Numbered from the stretch's first letter, positions 18,828-28,134 are shown. The stretch: 64,000 nucleotides of DNA from Puniceicoccales bacterium (GCA_031258545.1 JAIRMU010000009.1:1-64000); one strand, 5' to 3'. The notes: a model not told the origin generated them from the sequence alone. Translations and numbers: made by a program.

Positions 18828-19117
18828 AATCTACAAGTATTTGGGGAAAAATCCATCTTTTTTAAGAACTTTATGCATACACCTGCGGCAACTATTGAAA
18901 AATGCTTAAAACGACTTGTTTTGAAAAAATTCTATTGTAGTATTCATCTATAAGTTGGTTATGATCACCAAAATGGCTTTACGAAATAAAAAAATCCTCT
19001 ATTTTTACACTCTAACGAATGATTGCGTTTGAAAAAATGGAAATTTTAAAATATTTATTTATCCACAAATTTGTTGCGTACTTTTCTGCTTAAATTGCAA
19101 TTTCACCGTCGAAATTT
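18828..19117. other. AT-rich divergent intergenic region, secA and MFS gene
   Basis: 290 bases without a gene, strongly AT-rich, between the divergent starts of secA and the MFS gene at 19118. It must hold promoters for both directions. I see no confident -35/-10 pair, hairpin or repeat. Confidence 0.6.
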
Positions 19118-20407
19118 ATGTTACAGTTTATCCGACTATTCGTTTCCCCCATTTTGAGCTATTTTATTTTTATGACGGGCAGTAGCTTGCTTTTAACCGT
19201 CTTAACGCTTGTATTTCACGATCGTCATATCTCCGTTTATTGGACTGCCGGACTGACATGTGCCTACTATGCAGGCTACGTCATAAGTGCCATTCACGTG
19301 GAAAAATTCATTGTTCGGGTTGGATTTATTAGAGCGCACACAACGTTTGCGGCTTTGGCTACCTTATCTACCCTGTTGCACGTATTTTGGTTCAATCCGT
19401 TTTTGTGGCTTCTGTGGCGTTTTACGTACGGTGTCGGTTTAGCAGGCCTATGTTTGGTAACGCAAAATTGGTTTCTACACTCCGATAGCACAGGGCATTT
19501 GCGAGGTCGCATGCTGGCCATTTACATGATCACGATGTACGCATCCCAATCATTTGGGCAATACCTTTTGCGCTTTGTGGAAATACACACGCTGACATCC
19601 TTCTGTATCGTCGCTTTCTGCACTTCACTCTGCGTCATTCCCGTCAGCATGACCAAAACAACTGCGCCTGCCTGTGCGCACTACACTATTTTTGGCCTTA
19701 AAAAAGTCTTTGAAATTTCACCTTCAGGGACCTTTGGCGGCCTTTGTTCAGGAGTGTTGTTGGGGTGCATTTACGGTATGTATCCCAACGCATTAAAATC
19801 CTGGCAACACTCCCTAAATGAAATTTCGACTTTTATGACCATGGTTATCATCGGCGGTATGTTACTGCAGTATCCCATCGGCAAACTGGCGGATTACTAC
19901 GAACGTAGATGCGTTCTGATGGCGCTTGTGGTTGCTTGTTTAGCATGTACCCTGCTCGCGTTCATTGCACATCAGCTGGGCTGTCGCAATATTTTCCTCC
20001 TATTAACACTTTTGTGGGGAGGACTCACGTTTACAATTTACCCGGTTAGTCTCAATTTAACGTGCGATTTGGTGCAACCCAACGACCTCTTGTCGACGAC
20101 GGGAGGCCTTATGGTGGCATACAGCGTGGGAGCCAGCGTCGGGCCTTTCTTGGGAGCTGGTTTCATGCATTTGTTGGGACCGCAGGGGTTTTACGTTCTA
20201 TTTATGTTGATTCTTATTACGCTGGGATGTTTCGTATTCTACCGCACACATCAGCGCGTTGGCTTGCCGGTACAGCATCAAAAAGCGTTTACTTGGCTTC
20301 CGGCGGGCGCAGCCCTAACCATTTCACGTATCTTTGCACGCATTAAATATAAAAAGCATACCGGAAAAGCTATCATCCGGGCTTCGGATGAACAAAAAAA
20401 TACCTAG
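19118..20407 (+). CDS. MFS transporter, YcaD-like
   Basis: Integral membrane protein with about 12 hydrophobic segments, of the major facilitator superfamily. Landmarks are the loop after the second segment (VEKFIVRVGFIRAH), RFTYGVGLAGLCLVTQNWFL in segment four, and GKLADYYERR in the loop between segments 8 and 9, the second-half copy of the GxLaDrxGRR motif. The arrangement with an early acidic-aromatic N-terminus resembles the YcaD subgroup, but the substrate cannot be predicted. A basic cytoplasmic tail of about 50 residues follows the last segment. It is one of four MFS genes in about 17 kb, fitting a cell that imports many host metabolites. Confidence 0.85.
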   Translation: MLQFIRLFVSPILSYFIFMTGSSLLLTVLTLVFHDRHISVYWTAGLTCAYYAGYVISAIHVEKFIVRVGFIRAHTTFAALATLSTLLHVFWFNPFLWLLWRFTYGVGLAGLCLVTQNWFLHSDSTGHLRGRMLAIYMITMYASQSFGQYLLRFVEIHTLTSFCIVAFCTSLCVIPVSMTKTTAPACAHYTIFGLKKVFEISPSGTFGGLCSGVLLGCIYGMYPNALKSWQHSLNEISTFMTMVIIGGMLLQYPIGKLADYYERRCVLMALVVACLACTLLAFIAHQLGCRNIFLLLTLLWGGLTFTIYPVSLNLTCDLVQPNDLLSTTGGLMVAYSVGASVGPFLGAGFMHLLGPQGFYVLFMLILITLGCFVFYRTHQRVGLPVQHQKAFTWLPAGAALTISRIFARIKYKKHTGKAIIRASDEQKNT

Positions 20408-20462
20408 CAATACGATTGTAACTCCGTTGTTTTTTCCCATTGTCACAAAATTGTGCAACGCT

Positions 20463-21665
20463 TTAAGTGTATCGTTCAACGGTTATGCGTTTGATCCCCA
20501 TCAACGCCAAGCTGGTTACGAAGCATAGAATGTAAAATACGCATTGGTAGGAATAGAGGGATTTCAGGTGGCTGAAAAATAAAGGCCCCAAAGAACTTCC
20601 GAGGCAAACAAAGGCACTGACAAAACCGTTGATGGTACCAATATTTCGGGTTCCAAAGACGTAGGGCCATGTCATATACATGAGCGAGTGATTCATTCCC
20701 CAAGAAAAACCGCAAACCACAATGAATGCATACCGAGATAATTGGTGAGACAGAAACAGTACGGAAACACCGCACAATAGATTACTGAGGCAGAAGCATG
20801 CGAACAATTGTTTTGGACCCCATCGGTCGAAAAAATCACTTGCTACGAAACTTATAATAATGCTCAAGGCAGAAATTCCCATAATACTTTTCAAAATGAT
20901 TTCGGGATTGACTTTTAATGCTTTGCAAATGGGAACCAAATGGAAAGCCAAGCCTGTGTTTTGCAGCGCTTGCAAAAACAAGATGGCCGTAAAAATCCAG
21001 AATGCATACGTTTTTAAAAAGTTAAAATTCCTACCCTCTGCAGGGCACAGGTGCTGTTTGGGCATTGGGATGTGTTTTTTCTTTATAAAAAGGCAAAAGG
21101 GTAACAGGAAAAGAATAAAGCAGCCCCCCTGAACCATCCACAATGCCTGCCACGTATAGTATTGGTTCAATTTGTAAACAATCCAGGGAATTGCGGAGGC
21201 AATAACCGCCAGAATCAAGCAAGCCAGCGAGGTGGCCCACTTGCGCTGTTTGTCAAACCAAATGGCCACCATGGCGCGATCTAAAACTTCAAATCCACGT
21301 ATGCAGGTACGTATACCAGAAAATCCCATCCATAATATCCAAGGATAGGAGACGCCTAAAAAAATTGCGACTTCCCTGCAATAGCCGAGAATGATAAATA
21401 ATGTTCCGAAGGTAACCACCAAAAGACTACTGAACAAACATCCCGGTAACCCGTCGAACAATTTGCCTATGCAAGGTAATAGTAACCCGGCTGTTAAATT
21501 GGCCAGCGTGTAGGCAGCGCTGATGGTATTTTGAGAGACTTGTAAATCTTTTCCAAGTTGTTCCAAGAATGGACTAAAAGCTGAAGTTCTTCCCAAAGAG
21601 CTTAAGGCTTCCATGAGGGTAACGATAACTAATAGAACCCATCCGTAGTATGACTTAACCAACAT
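20463..21665 (-). CDS. MFS transporter, monocarboxylate-porter type
   Basis: About 12 hydrophobic segments. The start YYGWVLLVIVTLMEALSSLG followed by FLEQLGKDLQVSQNTISAAYTLANL resembles MFS proteins of the oxalate/monocarboxylate porter type, including GFSWGMNHSLMYMTWPYVFG in the second half. The frame is open upstream to 21791, but the ATG at 21665 (MLVKSYYGW) places the first membrane segment directly at the N-terminus and is preferred. Substrate unknown. It converges on the MFS gene at 19118 and is divergent from infC. The protein at 25466 has the same plan and may be a diverged relative. Confidence 0.83.
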   Translation of the reverse strand: MLVKSYYGWVLLVIVTLMEALSSLGRTSAFSPFLEQLGKDLQVSQNTISAAYTLANLTAGLLLPCIGKLFDGLPGCLFSSLLVVTFGTLFIILGYCREVAIFLGVSYPWILWMGFSGIRTCIRGFEVLDRAMVAIWFDKQRKWATSLACLILAVIASAIPWIVYKLNQYYTWQALWMVQGGCFILFLLPFCLFIKKKHIPMPKQHLCPAEGRNFNFLKTYAFWIFTAILFLQALQNTGLAFHLVPICKALKVNPEIILKSIMGISALSIIISFVASDFFDRWGPKQLFACFCLSNLLCGVSVLFLSHQLSRYAFIVVCGFSWGMNHSLMYMTWPYVFGTRNIGTINGFVSAFVCLGSSLGPLFFSHLKSLYSYQCVFYILCFVTSLALMGIKRITVERYT

Positions 21666-21825
21666 GATTCGAAAAATAAGCGTTTTTGCCTCGGTGACAA
21701 CGACAAAGCAATCCCTTGTCACGAAGCGCAAAGAAAGTGTGCAAAAAATTTTGACAGCATGACGCTTATTACCTCTAATGGAAGTGTACATTAATTTTTA
21801 GTATCCCGTTACGAACCTAAGATAC

Positions 21826-22455
21826 ATGAATCCAGTTCCATTGTATAAAAAATCTAATACAAAGTTTCTTTATAAAAAGAATTTTTCCAATTTGCCTCGA
21901 AAAAATAAGCAAATTCGGGCGCGGGAAGTGAGGGTGATTGGGGTTGATGGAAAGCAAGTGGGTGTTCTATCCGTACAGGAGGCGCTTACGTTGGCGCAAA
22001 ATTGTGGTTTGGATTTGGTCGAAATTTCTCCCAAGGCGCAACCTCCCGTGTGTAAAATATTAGACTTTGGTAAGTACATGTACGAGGAGAGCAAAAAAAA
22101 TAAATCCCAAAAAGCAACGGCGACCAAACTAAAGGAAATTAAGTTAGGCGTGAGTATAGAATTAAATGATTACCAAACAAAATTAAGGCAGGCGGAAAAT
22201 TTTTTATTTAAAGGCAATAAAGTTAAATTATACATCAATCTCAAGGGACGTCAAATGGGAAATCCTCAGATTGGAATTGAAGTGGTAGAGCGCATGGTAG
22301 AAGATTTAAAGCAAATAGGAACTGCCGATGCTGCCGTAGTTCGCAGTGGCCGAAACATTTTTGTTTTAATGACGCCTTTGCCGACGGCCAAACGTACTTT
22401 GATCCATAATCGAAAAGACGAAATTGCGGGAACCCAAACTGGGCCCCATGAGTAA
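21826..22455 (+). CDS. infC: Translation initiation factor IF-3
   Basis: Binds the 30S subunit, prevents premature joining with 50S and checks start-codon selection. The N-domain has NKQIRAREVRVIGVDGKQVG and LDLVEISPKAQPPVCKILDFGKY; after a lysine-rich linker the C-domain shows KEIKLGVSIELNDYQTKLRQA and KVKLYINLKGRQM. A 27-residue basic N-terminal extension precedes the core, as in some PVC members, and a short polar tail follows. In most bacteria infC is followed by rpmI and rplT; here it stands alone and meets a convergent gene 4 bases later. Confidence 0.95.
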   Translation: MNPVPLYKKSNTKFLYKKNFSNLPRKNKQIRAREVRVIGVDGKQVGVLSVQEALTLAQNCGLDLVEISPKAQPPVCKILDFGKYMYEESKKNKSQKATATKLKEIKLGVSIELNDYQTKLRQAENFLFKGNKVKLYINLKGRQMGNPQIGIEVVERMVEDLKQIGTADAAVVRSGRNIFVLMTPLPTAKRTLIHNRKDEIAGTQTGPHE

Positions 22456-22459
22456 TACG

Positions 22460-23176
22460 TTAACTTTCTTGTTCCACAAAAAGTAGGCGTCCGCAGTTTT
22501 CACAGCATTGGGGATGTGCATTGAGTTTTGCTTTCGCGACAGTGTCGGTGGAAACACTTAAGTGGCAACCGGAACACTGATTGCCCTTGATAATGGGGAC
22601 AACAATGGGAAATGTTTTTTCGCAACGACGTAGAACGGTGTAAACTTCGTAAAAGGGGCCCCGTAGGTGGGTTTCGAAATTGCTTACGTTGGCGCATTGC
22701 TGTGCGTAAGTTGTTTGTAAACTTTGTTTTTCGGACTGTAATTGTTTTTCACGCAGTTGCAATTGTTCAAGATCGCGTTGTGTGGCGCCAATCCATTCCG
22801 CATAAGCCTTTTTGTCGGCTTCGAAATGATCTAAATCCGTAAGCATTTGATTTTCTAGGTCTTCGATTTTACGCGTTAAATCGGCATTGGCATTTTCCAA
22901 TGCTTGATATTCCTCCATTTTTTTGGTGGAAAGTTGTCTTGTTTTTTGTTTTGCGAGCGTTGCTTCTAGGGCTTGAAGCTGGGACGTATTGCTGTGATAC
23001 TGCACCTCTTGCCGTTGTATGGATTGTTGTTTTTGCGTTAAATGTGTTTCCAATTGGGAAGCTTTTTCCCGTATGCGTTCAATCTCCGCATGGATATTTT
23101 CAATCCGTTTTTTTGCATCTAACGCTATTTGGTCTAGAGATTGTAATTTTAATAACTGTTGTAAAGGTAAGTTCAC
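22460..23176 (-). CDS. Coiled-coil C4 zinc-ribbon protein, CdsZ-like
   Basis: 238 residues: a long antiparallel coiled coil (about 1-185, very rich in Gln, Glu, Leu, Lys) followed by a C-terminal zinc ribbon with two CxxC pairs, GNQCSGCHLSVS and CCENCGRLLFVE. This is the DUF/zf-RING_7 architecture of chlamydial CT398 (CdsZ), reported to bind both the sigma-54 RNA polymerase holoenzyme and the type III export apparatus, and of similar proteins in many other bacteria where function is unknown. Here it is divergent from a small gene and an LcrV-position paralogue, with a sigma-54-like motif in between (23247-23263). The genome context supports, but does not prove, a CdsZ-like role. Confidence 0.8.
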   Translation of the reverse strand: MNLPLQQLLKLQSLDQIALDAKKRIENIHAEIERIREKASQLETHLTQKQQSIQRQEVQYHSNTSQLQALEATLAKQKTRQLSTKKMEEYQALENANADLTRKIEDLENQMLTDLDHFEADKKAYAEWIGATQRDLEQLQLREKQLQSEKQSLQTTYAQQCANVSNFETHLRGPFYEVYTVLRRCEKTFPIVVPIIKGNQCSGCHLSVSTDTVAKAKLNAHPQCCENCGRLLFVEQES

Positions 23177-23246
23177 GTAATCATCTAAAGTGAAGCTGGG
23201 AAAATTGTAAAAGAAAATCGATGTATTTTACCGTAAACATCACGGA

Positions 23247-23263
23247 TTGGCTTGGAATTTGCT
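23247..23263 (+). promoter_or_regulatory. Sigma-54-like -24/-12 motif before second secretion locus
   Basis: TTGGCTTGGAATTTGCT: GG at 23249-23250 and GC at 23261-23262, 12 apart, with a full TTGCT -12 box. It ends 17 bases before the ATG at 23281. Same geometry as the copies at 11325, 26833 and 37197. Confidence 0.5.
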
Positions 23264-23280
23264 TACCTTAAGTGGTGAAT

Positions 23281-23643
23281 ATGAATTTGTACGACGCATA
23301 TAAAGAACCTGGAGAATCCGCAATGGAGGAGCTAAAAAAGCTCGATGAGCGGTTAAAACTTTTGCAAAGAAGGTTTGCAAACTCTAAGACGGAAAATGTG
23401 CAAGATAGCCTGTTTACACCTGACAATTTGAGAAGTACGATAGGTTTATTGAAAACCATCAATCCCAGTGAAAAGAACATGGTCCGAACATTGGAAACGT
23501 TAATTCCTTTGGCAGAAAAATCGAATGAAACATTAGCTCCTTTGGATTCTAAAAAAAGTACAGCAACGAATACTTCAGAAGCCGTTTGTACGCCTTTTAC
23601 GAAACAATTGAAGTGTAAGTTGCCGCAAAATAGGTTAATTTAG
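23281..23643 (+). CDS. Small helical protein, possible partner of next gene
   Basis: A 120-residue hydrophilic protein that I do not recognise. It starts MNLYDAYKEPGESAMEELKK and is predicted helical, with a Leu/Lys-rich stretch (EELKKLDERLKLLQRR) able to form a coiled coil, then a polar tail. It stops two bases before the start of the LcrV-position paralogue, so the two are surely one operon. Its place and character recall LcrG/PcrG, the small cytoplasmic partner encoded just before LcrV/PcrV; this is an inference from position, with no sequence match seen. GTG codons at 23272 and 23275 are alternative starts, but ATG 23281 is preferred. Confidence 0.65.
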   Translation: MNLYDAYKEPGESAMEELKKLDERLKLLQRRFANSKTENVQDSLFTPDNLRSTIGLLKTINPSEKNMVRTLETLIPLAEKSNETLAPLDSKKSTATNTSEAVCTPFTKQLKCKLPQNRLI

Positions 23644-23645
23644 TT

Positions 23646-25451
23646 ATGTCATTTAACAGCTTAAGTTCCATTACTTACACCTATCCTGTTCCTCTTAATG
23701 CGACCACCCACGAGCCCATTGTCGCCGGGACTACAAATTTGCAGGCAATTTGTAGTGGTTATAAAAACTTATTTCAGAGCCAATATACGACCATAGCGAA
23801 TAACCTCTTACGAGCATTACAAGAGATTGTAGGAGGAAGTAGTGCATTGTCGATCTCGATGACGGATGGATGCGATGTAACAATACCTTCAACGTGGCCC
23901 AATACAGGGTTAGGTACTACCGTTAGTCAAGAAGGCAACAAAGCATATGTGCATTATTTGAAGGATATTGTGAACGACTTAAGGGCTTTTTGTAGACATA
24001 TTGAAACTGCAGGTAATGTTTTACAACAACTCGACAATCTAACTGGTACCGCCGAACAAGCACATGTATGGTTGGATACACTGCAATCTACCGATCAATT
24101 GTGTTGGGAAGTGGCTAAAAAGTATAGTGGACATTTCAAACTCGACATGGAGAGTGATACTTGGGTAGAGGTATTTGATGCTGTGAGTTTCTCCAGTCCT
24201 TATGCCGTAAGTTCCCAGTTGACAAAGTCTTTTACTACCTTGGACGATTTGAGAAATGTAACCGTGGATTGTATCCAATCTACGGGCCCCCAAAAAAAAG
24301 GCATCAATACGTTCAATGAACTGAGCAAGCTGGATAAATTAAAGTTTATTAGACTGTACTATAATCTCATATTAAACAATAACAAACTGCAAACTGTTTT
24401 TCCGAATGACTTGAAGACCGGTTATCCGTGTTTACCAAACATAGCTAGTACAAAGGGTACCGAAGATGCAAAGGAATTGGGGGCACTGGAGTTATTTTAT
24501 ATAGGCTATCTCATCGATCGCGATGGACCCATTAATGCCTTGTCTTCATTTTTGGAACTTAAGACACAAGCTTTACGACAAAATATATCGCTCATGATGG
24601 CCCACATCGAGGCACTGAATCAATGTTTGACATTTATTAACCGAGCACTCGATTTATTGAATTCAAGTCAACGAAATGGGGAAAAAACGCGTCGTATTCC
24701 GGATGCTGCTTACGTTGCTTTGACGCTTCTTTGTGGAGGTACGTTACGTGGATTAAAAAAGTTAACCATTACGGGTGCTCAAGGTTCAGCAAAAGAAGAA
24801 CGCTATTTGGTATTGCAATGTAATGCTGAAGTGACTGATGATGGGTACGAGTTAACCAAAACTGGGAAGTACTTGCTTGTCAAAGCCAATGAGGAAGGAT
24901 TAGAGGCCCTATTGGGAACCACGGTTTCGGGCGATGGGAATGCCGCTAATTCCAATGGACAGAACTATGCCATAGATAGTTTTACATTTACAGACAGGAG
25001 CTTAAGCCTCGGCACTAGTGTTTCTGGTATCCCTGAAGCAGGTGCAGCTACAATATATAAGGGATATTCTTGCACGGCTGGTGGTCAAACGGTTGATTGC
25101 AGAAATATGTCCAATAACGCGATTTTATTGGCTAGCTTTAGTTCTTATAACGGTACTGCTGTGAAACAGTGGTTGCCTACAGCGGTAGAGGTAGATAAGG
25201 TTTTAGCTTCCAGTGTTTTGGGCAGAGACAATGGCAAGTGGACAAATAAAGATGAGGTCACCAACACCATGATCACTTCTTGGACAACGGCATTTACCAA
25301 TAAAACACAATACATCAACACGGCCATTGAGAGCATAAATAATGAGATAGGCATCATGCGAACCAAAATAGATACATTTGATTCCGCAGCTTCCACGTTC
25401 CGTAATAATGCGAGTGACACGTACAAAAATATCTTAGGTCGGATAGGATAA
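23646..25451 (+). CDS. Paralogue of the LcrV-position protein
   Basis: 601 residues, paralogous to the protein at 11360. The central block (about 276-350) is the most similar: ELGALELFYIGYLIDRDGP, NALSSFLELKTQALRQN and RALDLLNSSQ. A Gly/Asn-rich motif DGNAANSNG matches NDANSNG in the other copy, and the C-terminal helices (INNEIGIMRTKIDTFDSA, ending ILGRIG) agree. The N-terminal 100 residues differ strongly. No signal peptide or membrane segment, as expected for a type III substrate. Unlike the other locus, there is no SycD or YopB gene here. Two copies with conserved ends and variable parts suggest alternative tips or related effectors. It converges on the MFS gene at 25466. Confidence 0.75.
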   Translation: MSFNSLSSITYTYPVPLNATTHEPIVAGTTNLQAICSGYKNLFQSQYTTIANNLLRALQEIVGGSSALSISMTDGCDVTIPSTWPNTGLGTTVSQEGNKAYVHYLKDIVNDLRAFCRHIETAGNVLQQLDNLTGTAEQAHVWLDTLQSTDQLCWEVAKKYSGHFKLDMESDTWVEVFDAVSFSSPYAVSSQLTKSFTTLDDLRNVTVDCIQSTGPQKKGINTFNELSKLDKLKFIRLYYNLILNNNKLQTVFPNDLKTGYPCLPNIASTKGTEDAKELGALELFYIGYLIDRDGPINALSSFLELKTQALRQNISLMMAHIEALNQCLTFINRALDLLNSSQRNGEKTRRIPDAAYVALTLLCGGTLRGLKKLTITGAQGSAKEERYLVLQCNAEVTDDGYELTKTGKYLLVKANEEGLEALLGTTVSGDGNAANSNGQNYAIDSFTFTDRSLSLGTSVSGIPEAGAATIYKGYSCTAGGQTVDCRNMSNNAILLASFSSYNGTAVKQWLPTAVEVDKVLASSVLGRDNGKWTNKDEVTNTMITSWTTAFTNKTQYINTAIESINNEIGIMRTKIDTFDSAASTFRNNASDTYKNILGRIG

Positions 25452-25465
25452 AAATGGGTCGGATC

Positions 25466-26686
25466 CTATAGGGCTGCTTTGCGGGAGGCTATGGGTATCC
25501 ATATGAGCATGTTAAGAGCGATGATATAATTGTTTGCGATCGTGTAACTGTTGTTAAAATAAGCTAACGTGCTATACAAATAGGGACCTATGGCGCTGCA
25601 CAGGTTGGTCCATCCGATCAGCGTTGCAAAACCCAACGGCATTTGCTCTTTCGACAATAATAATGCCGGCAGACTGTAGGATAGCACATGGTTAAAACTC
25701 CAACCCAGCGCGCACAGTATGACAATGGCACAACGACCCGATAAGGATGAGAAATATAACATGCTCGTGCTGCATAAAATGAGTATCACCGAAAGTACAT
25801 GAATGGCCGTAAACTTAATTGTATGCGTTATCCATGAGCCTATGGGGTTAAACACGAGTTCCAAGATAGCGATGGGCAAAAATAATTTATAAATATCCGC
25901 CAAAGGAATATTTTTTTCGATGGCAAAGTCGGACCAATGAAATGCAATGGCAGTCGCTTGAAGATTGTGCAACGCAATGATTGCAAGCCCCCATTTGAAC
26001 TGACTTGGGAAATTTTTTAATCCCCAGGCACACCTGCACACGGATTTTACGCTGTAGGATAACATTGAAGGCAATTTTCGAGGTACGCACAAGGCAATGA
26101 GGATGAGACCAATAACTTCGACTCCCCATACCCAGTGCCATTGATAAAATGCGTTGTGATGCGCCAGCAGGTAAGTAACAACCCCGGCGCATAAGACGAG
26201 AAACGTCGTATGCAAAGAGGCCATCCATGAACATATCTTCGCATCGTACAAGGTAGCCGTAAATGTCCGGATACACAGAGGCAGTCGCCCTTGGCCACAC
26301 AGGCGAATCCCTGTAAAAATGCCACAGAGTATTAAAAATGTTAACGGGAGGGAACAGGGGCGCACCGTGATGGCGATGAGACATACAAGACAACCCGCAA
26401 GCAAGCAATAGGTGTGTTGAAAAATCTTACGCAAAGATAGTTGTTTGCCCCAGGTGCACACCGCGTAGGGTACCAGTAAACTCGCCAACAACGTTCCGAT
26501 TGAGTAAGCTAACGATATCTGCATATCGTTTAAATGCGTCTTTGCCTGTAAATAAGGTTTGAAGCATGAAATAAGCGGCGTGCGTCCCAGAATGGAAGGA
26601 CACAAAAGTAAAGTGCTAATGCATGAAAACTTTAGCAAACTAAACTTTGAACCCAGATAACTTTTATCATCGTCCATGGTCGTCAT
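25466..26686 (-). CDS. Diverged MFS transporter
   Basis: About 12 hydrophobic segments over 406 residues (ATG 26686; ATG 26677 is also possible, and the TTG at 26713 is less likely). The plan follows that of the MFS protein at 20463: FKPYLQAKTHLNDMQISLAYSIGTLLASLL in the first repeat and CALGWSFNHVLSYSLPALLL in the second, against GFSWGMNHSLMYMTWPYVFG there. The typical charged MFS loop motifs are weak, so it has diverged considerably. Substrate unknown. Its 5' end is divergent from the secreted protein gene at 26862. Confidence 0.75.
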   Translation of the reverse strand: MTTMDDDKSYLGSKFSLLKFSCISTLLLCPSILGRTPLISCFKPYLQAKTHLNDMQISLAYSIGTLLASLLVPYAVCTWGKQLSLRKIFQHTYCLLAGCLVCLIAITVRPCSLPLTFLILCGIFTGIRLCGQGRLPLCIRTFTATLYDAKICSWMASLHTTFLVLCAGVVTYLLAHHNAFYQWHWVWGVEVIGLILIALCVPRKLPSMLSYSVKSVCRCAWGLKNFPSQFKWGLAIIALHNLQATAIAFHWSDFAIEKNIPLADIYKLFLPIAILELVFNPIGSWITHTIKFTAIHVLSVILILCSTSMLYFSSLSGRCAIVILCALGWSFNHVLSYSLPALLLSKEQMPLGFATLIGWTNLCSAIGPYLYSTLAYFNNSYTIANNYIIALNMLIWIPIASRKAAL

Positions 26687-26832
26687 TAACGTCTCAAAAC
26701 CGTTGCAAGTCAAGAGTTATCGTTTTTACCTCATCGCACAACGGCTACATTCGCAAACTACATGCAACTTCCGCGGCATTGGGTCCTTTAAATAGCTTTG
26801 TATACACAGAAGTACTGATGAAGCAAGCATAT

Positions 26833-26849
26833 TTGGTATTAATATTGCT
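26833..26849 (+). promoter_or_regulatory. Sigma-54-like -24/-12 motif before secreted protein gene
   Basis: TTGGTATTAATATTGCT: GG at 26835-26836 and GC at 26847-26848, 12 apart, with a complete TTGCT box but a poor TGGCAC half. It ends 12 bases before the ATG at 26862, the shortest distance of the four copies, which would leave almost no leader. Confidence 0.4.
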
Positions 26850-26861
26850 AACAGTACAAGC

Positions 26862-28043
26862 ATGAAAACTTTATATCGCATTATCGTAATCAATGTCGCA
26901 TGCTTTTGTTTAAAGAGTGTTTGCTGGGGAAACAAAAGTCATTATCGGGTAGTCGACGATTATCCATCCAGCGACCATATCAGGTTGCTCTATCAAATAA
27001 AAACCATTGATGGCATGTTCCATTGGAATATACAACATCGGCATTACGTCCTAACACCCATCGGAGAGCCTATTTATCGGTCCATACAAGATTTGGCAAG
27101 CGAATGCATTGGGGGATTACCTCGTGTCGAAAAACCCACTTGTGATGATCAGCGGTCCTTGGCCGTTAACGCGTTTTTGCGAAAGTACATTGCATTGCGT
27201 CATTCTAGAGATCACGTAGGGGTTTTTCTCGATTTCCTTGCCCGTCGACAATCGCTCACTTCTTTGGTCCCCCTCCCTGAAATGATCATACCTGTGGAGG
27301 ATATCATTGAACAAGATTTTAACCACAAACCATTTGCACAAATTTTTGGAGAATGCATGCGAACACCTTCCATGGGTATGATAATGCGTGGACCCGAGTA
27401 CTGTGAAAAACGCATACGCGGAGGAGAAAATTGTGACATCCCGGAACTAGATCGGGACATTATTGCGAAAGTACTCAATGAACCGAGCAACGATAAAACG
27501 GTGCTGTTTGTGGGATTCGATCAAACGTTACCCACGGAAGGTGGAAACATTTATGCTCATACTCCCGGTTATACACGGTCATTGTTCTTGAGTGCTTGGG
27601 GAGACCACCTCTCAAGCGATCATAATCAAATAAAAACTTGTTTTTGCCAAATGCCACGGTTATTGGAAGTGTTCCCTGACATGTGCAATGCATTTGACTA
27701 CATCATCGTTGGCGGCCAGACGCGCGAATACGTTTATCCGGAAGCTTGGGTTGCATTTGGGCGTATGCTGAAACCTGGAGGTCGTTTGGTATACCCGGCC
27801 TACGGTTCATCACCGCACCATGACCAACTTTTTAGTTCATTTTTAAACCGAACATTGATGGAAAGCATCGCCGAAGAGGGCTTTAATTTCGCGTTGTACA
27901 AGTGCGATCATGCATCTGAACCCATTTACCAAACAATTCAAACACTGGCAAGCTTTAATGATGAACCCACTTATGGTAGTTTCTGCTACGCGCAAGGTGG
28001 AGCGTTGTTTTGGCATAAAAAAATTGCACTCGCGCGTGAGTAA
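26862..28043 (+). CDS. Secreted protein with methyltransferase-like fold
   Basis: 393 residues starting with a Sec-type signal peptide (MKTLYRIIVINVACFCLKSVCWG, about 1-23). The C-terminal half looks like a class I SAM-dependent methyltransferase: a first strand DKTVLFVGFDQTLP (about 211-224) in place of the glycine-rich motif I, an AFDYIIVGG strand (278-285), and RMLKPGGRLVYPAYG (301-315), the typical hydrophobic strand after an LKPGG turn. The glycine pattern of motif I is weak, so SAM binding is uncertain. The N-terminal 200 residues, with several cysteines, match nothing I know. It resembles eukaryote-directed modifying enzymes more than a housekeeping gene, but this is speculation. Confidence 0.6.
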   Translation: MKTLYRIIVINVACFCLKSVCWGNKSHYRVVDDYPSSDHIRLLYQIKTIDGMFHWNIQHRHYVLTPIGEPIYRSIQDLASECIGGLPRVEKPTCDDQRSLAVNAFLRKYIALRHSRDHVGVFLDFLARRQSLTSLVPLPEMIIPVEDIIEQDFNHKPFAQIFGECMRTPSMGMIMRGPEYCEKRIRGGENCDIPELDRDIIAKVLNEPSNDKTVLFVGFDQTLPTEGGNIYAHTPGYTRSLFLSAWGDHLSSDHNQIKTCFCQMPRLLEVFPDMCNAFDYIIVGGQTREYVYPEAWVAFGRMLKPGGRLVYPAYGSSPHHDQLFSSFLNRTLMESIAEEGFNFALYKCDHASEPIYQTIQTLASFNDEPTYGSFCYAQGGALFWHKKIALARE

Positions 28044-28134
28044 ATCAAAAAAAACTTTTACTGTGTTTAAACACGGGAACATTCATGCCGGTGCATCCTT
28101 CCTATCTACCACATAGGGCCCCTGTTGCCGCATC

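Noticed and set aside
28059-28075. Palindrome GTGTTTAAACAC between the secreted protein gene and accD
   Set aside because: Too short and without loop to be a terminator; could be a chance palindrome.
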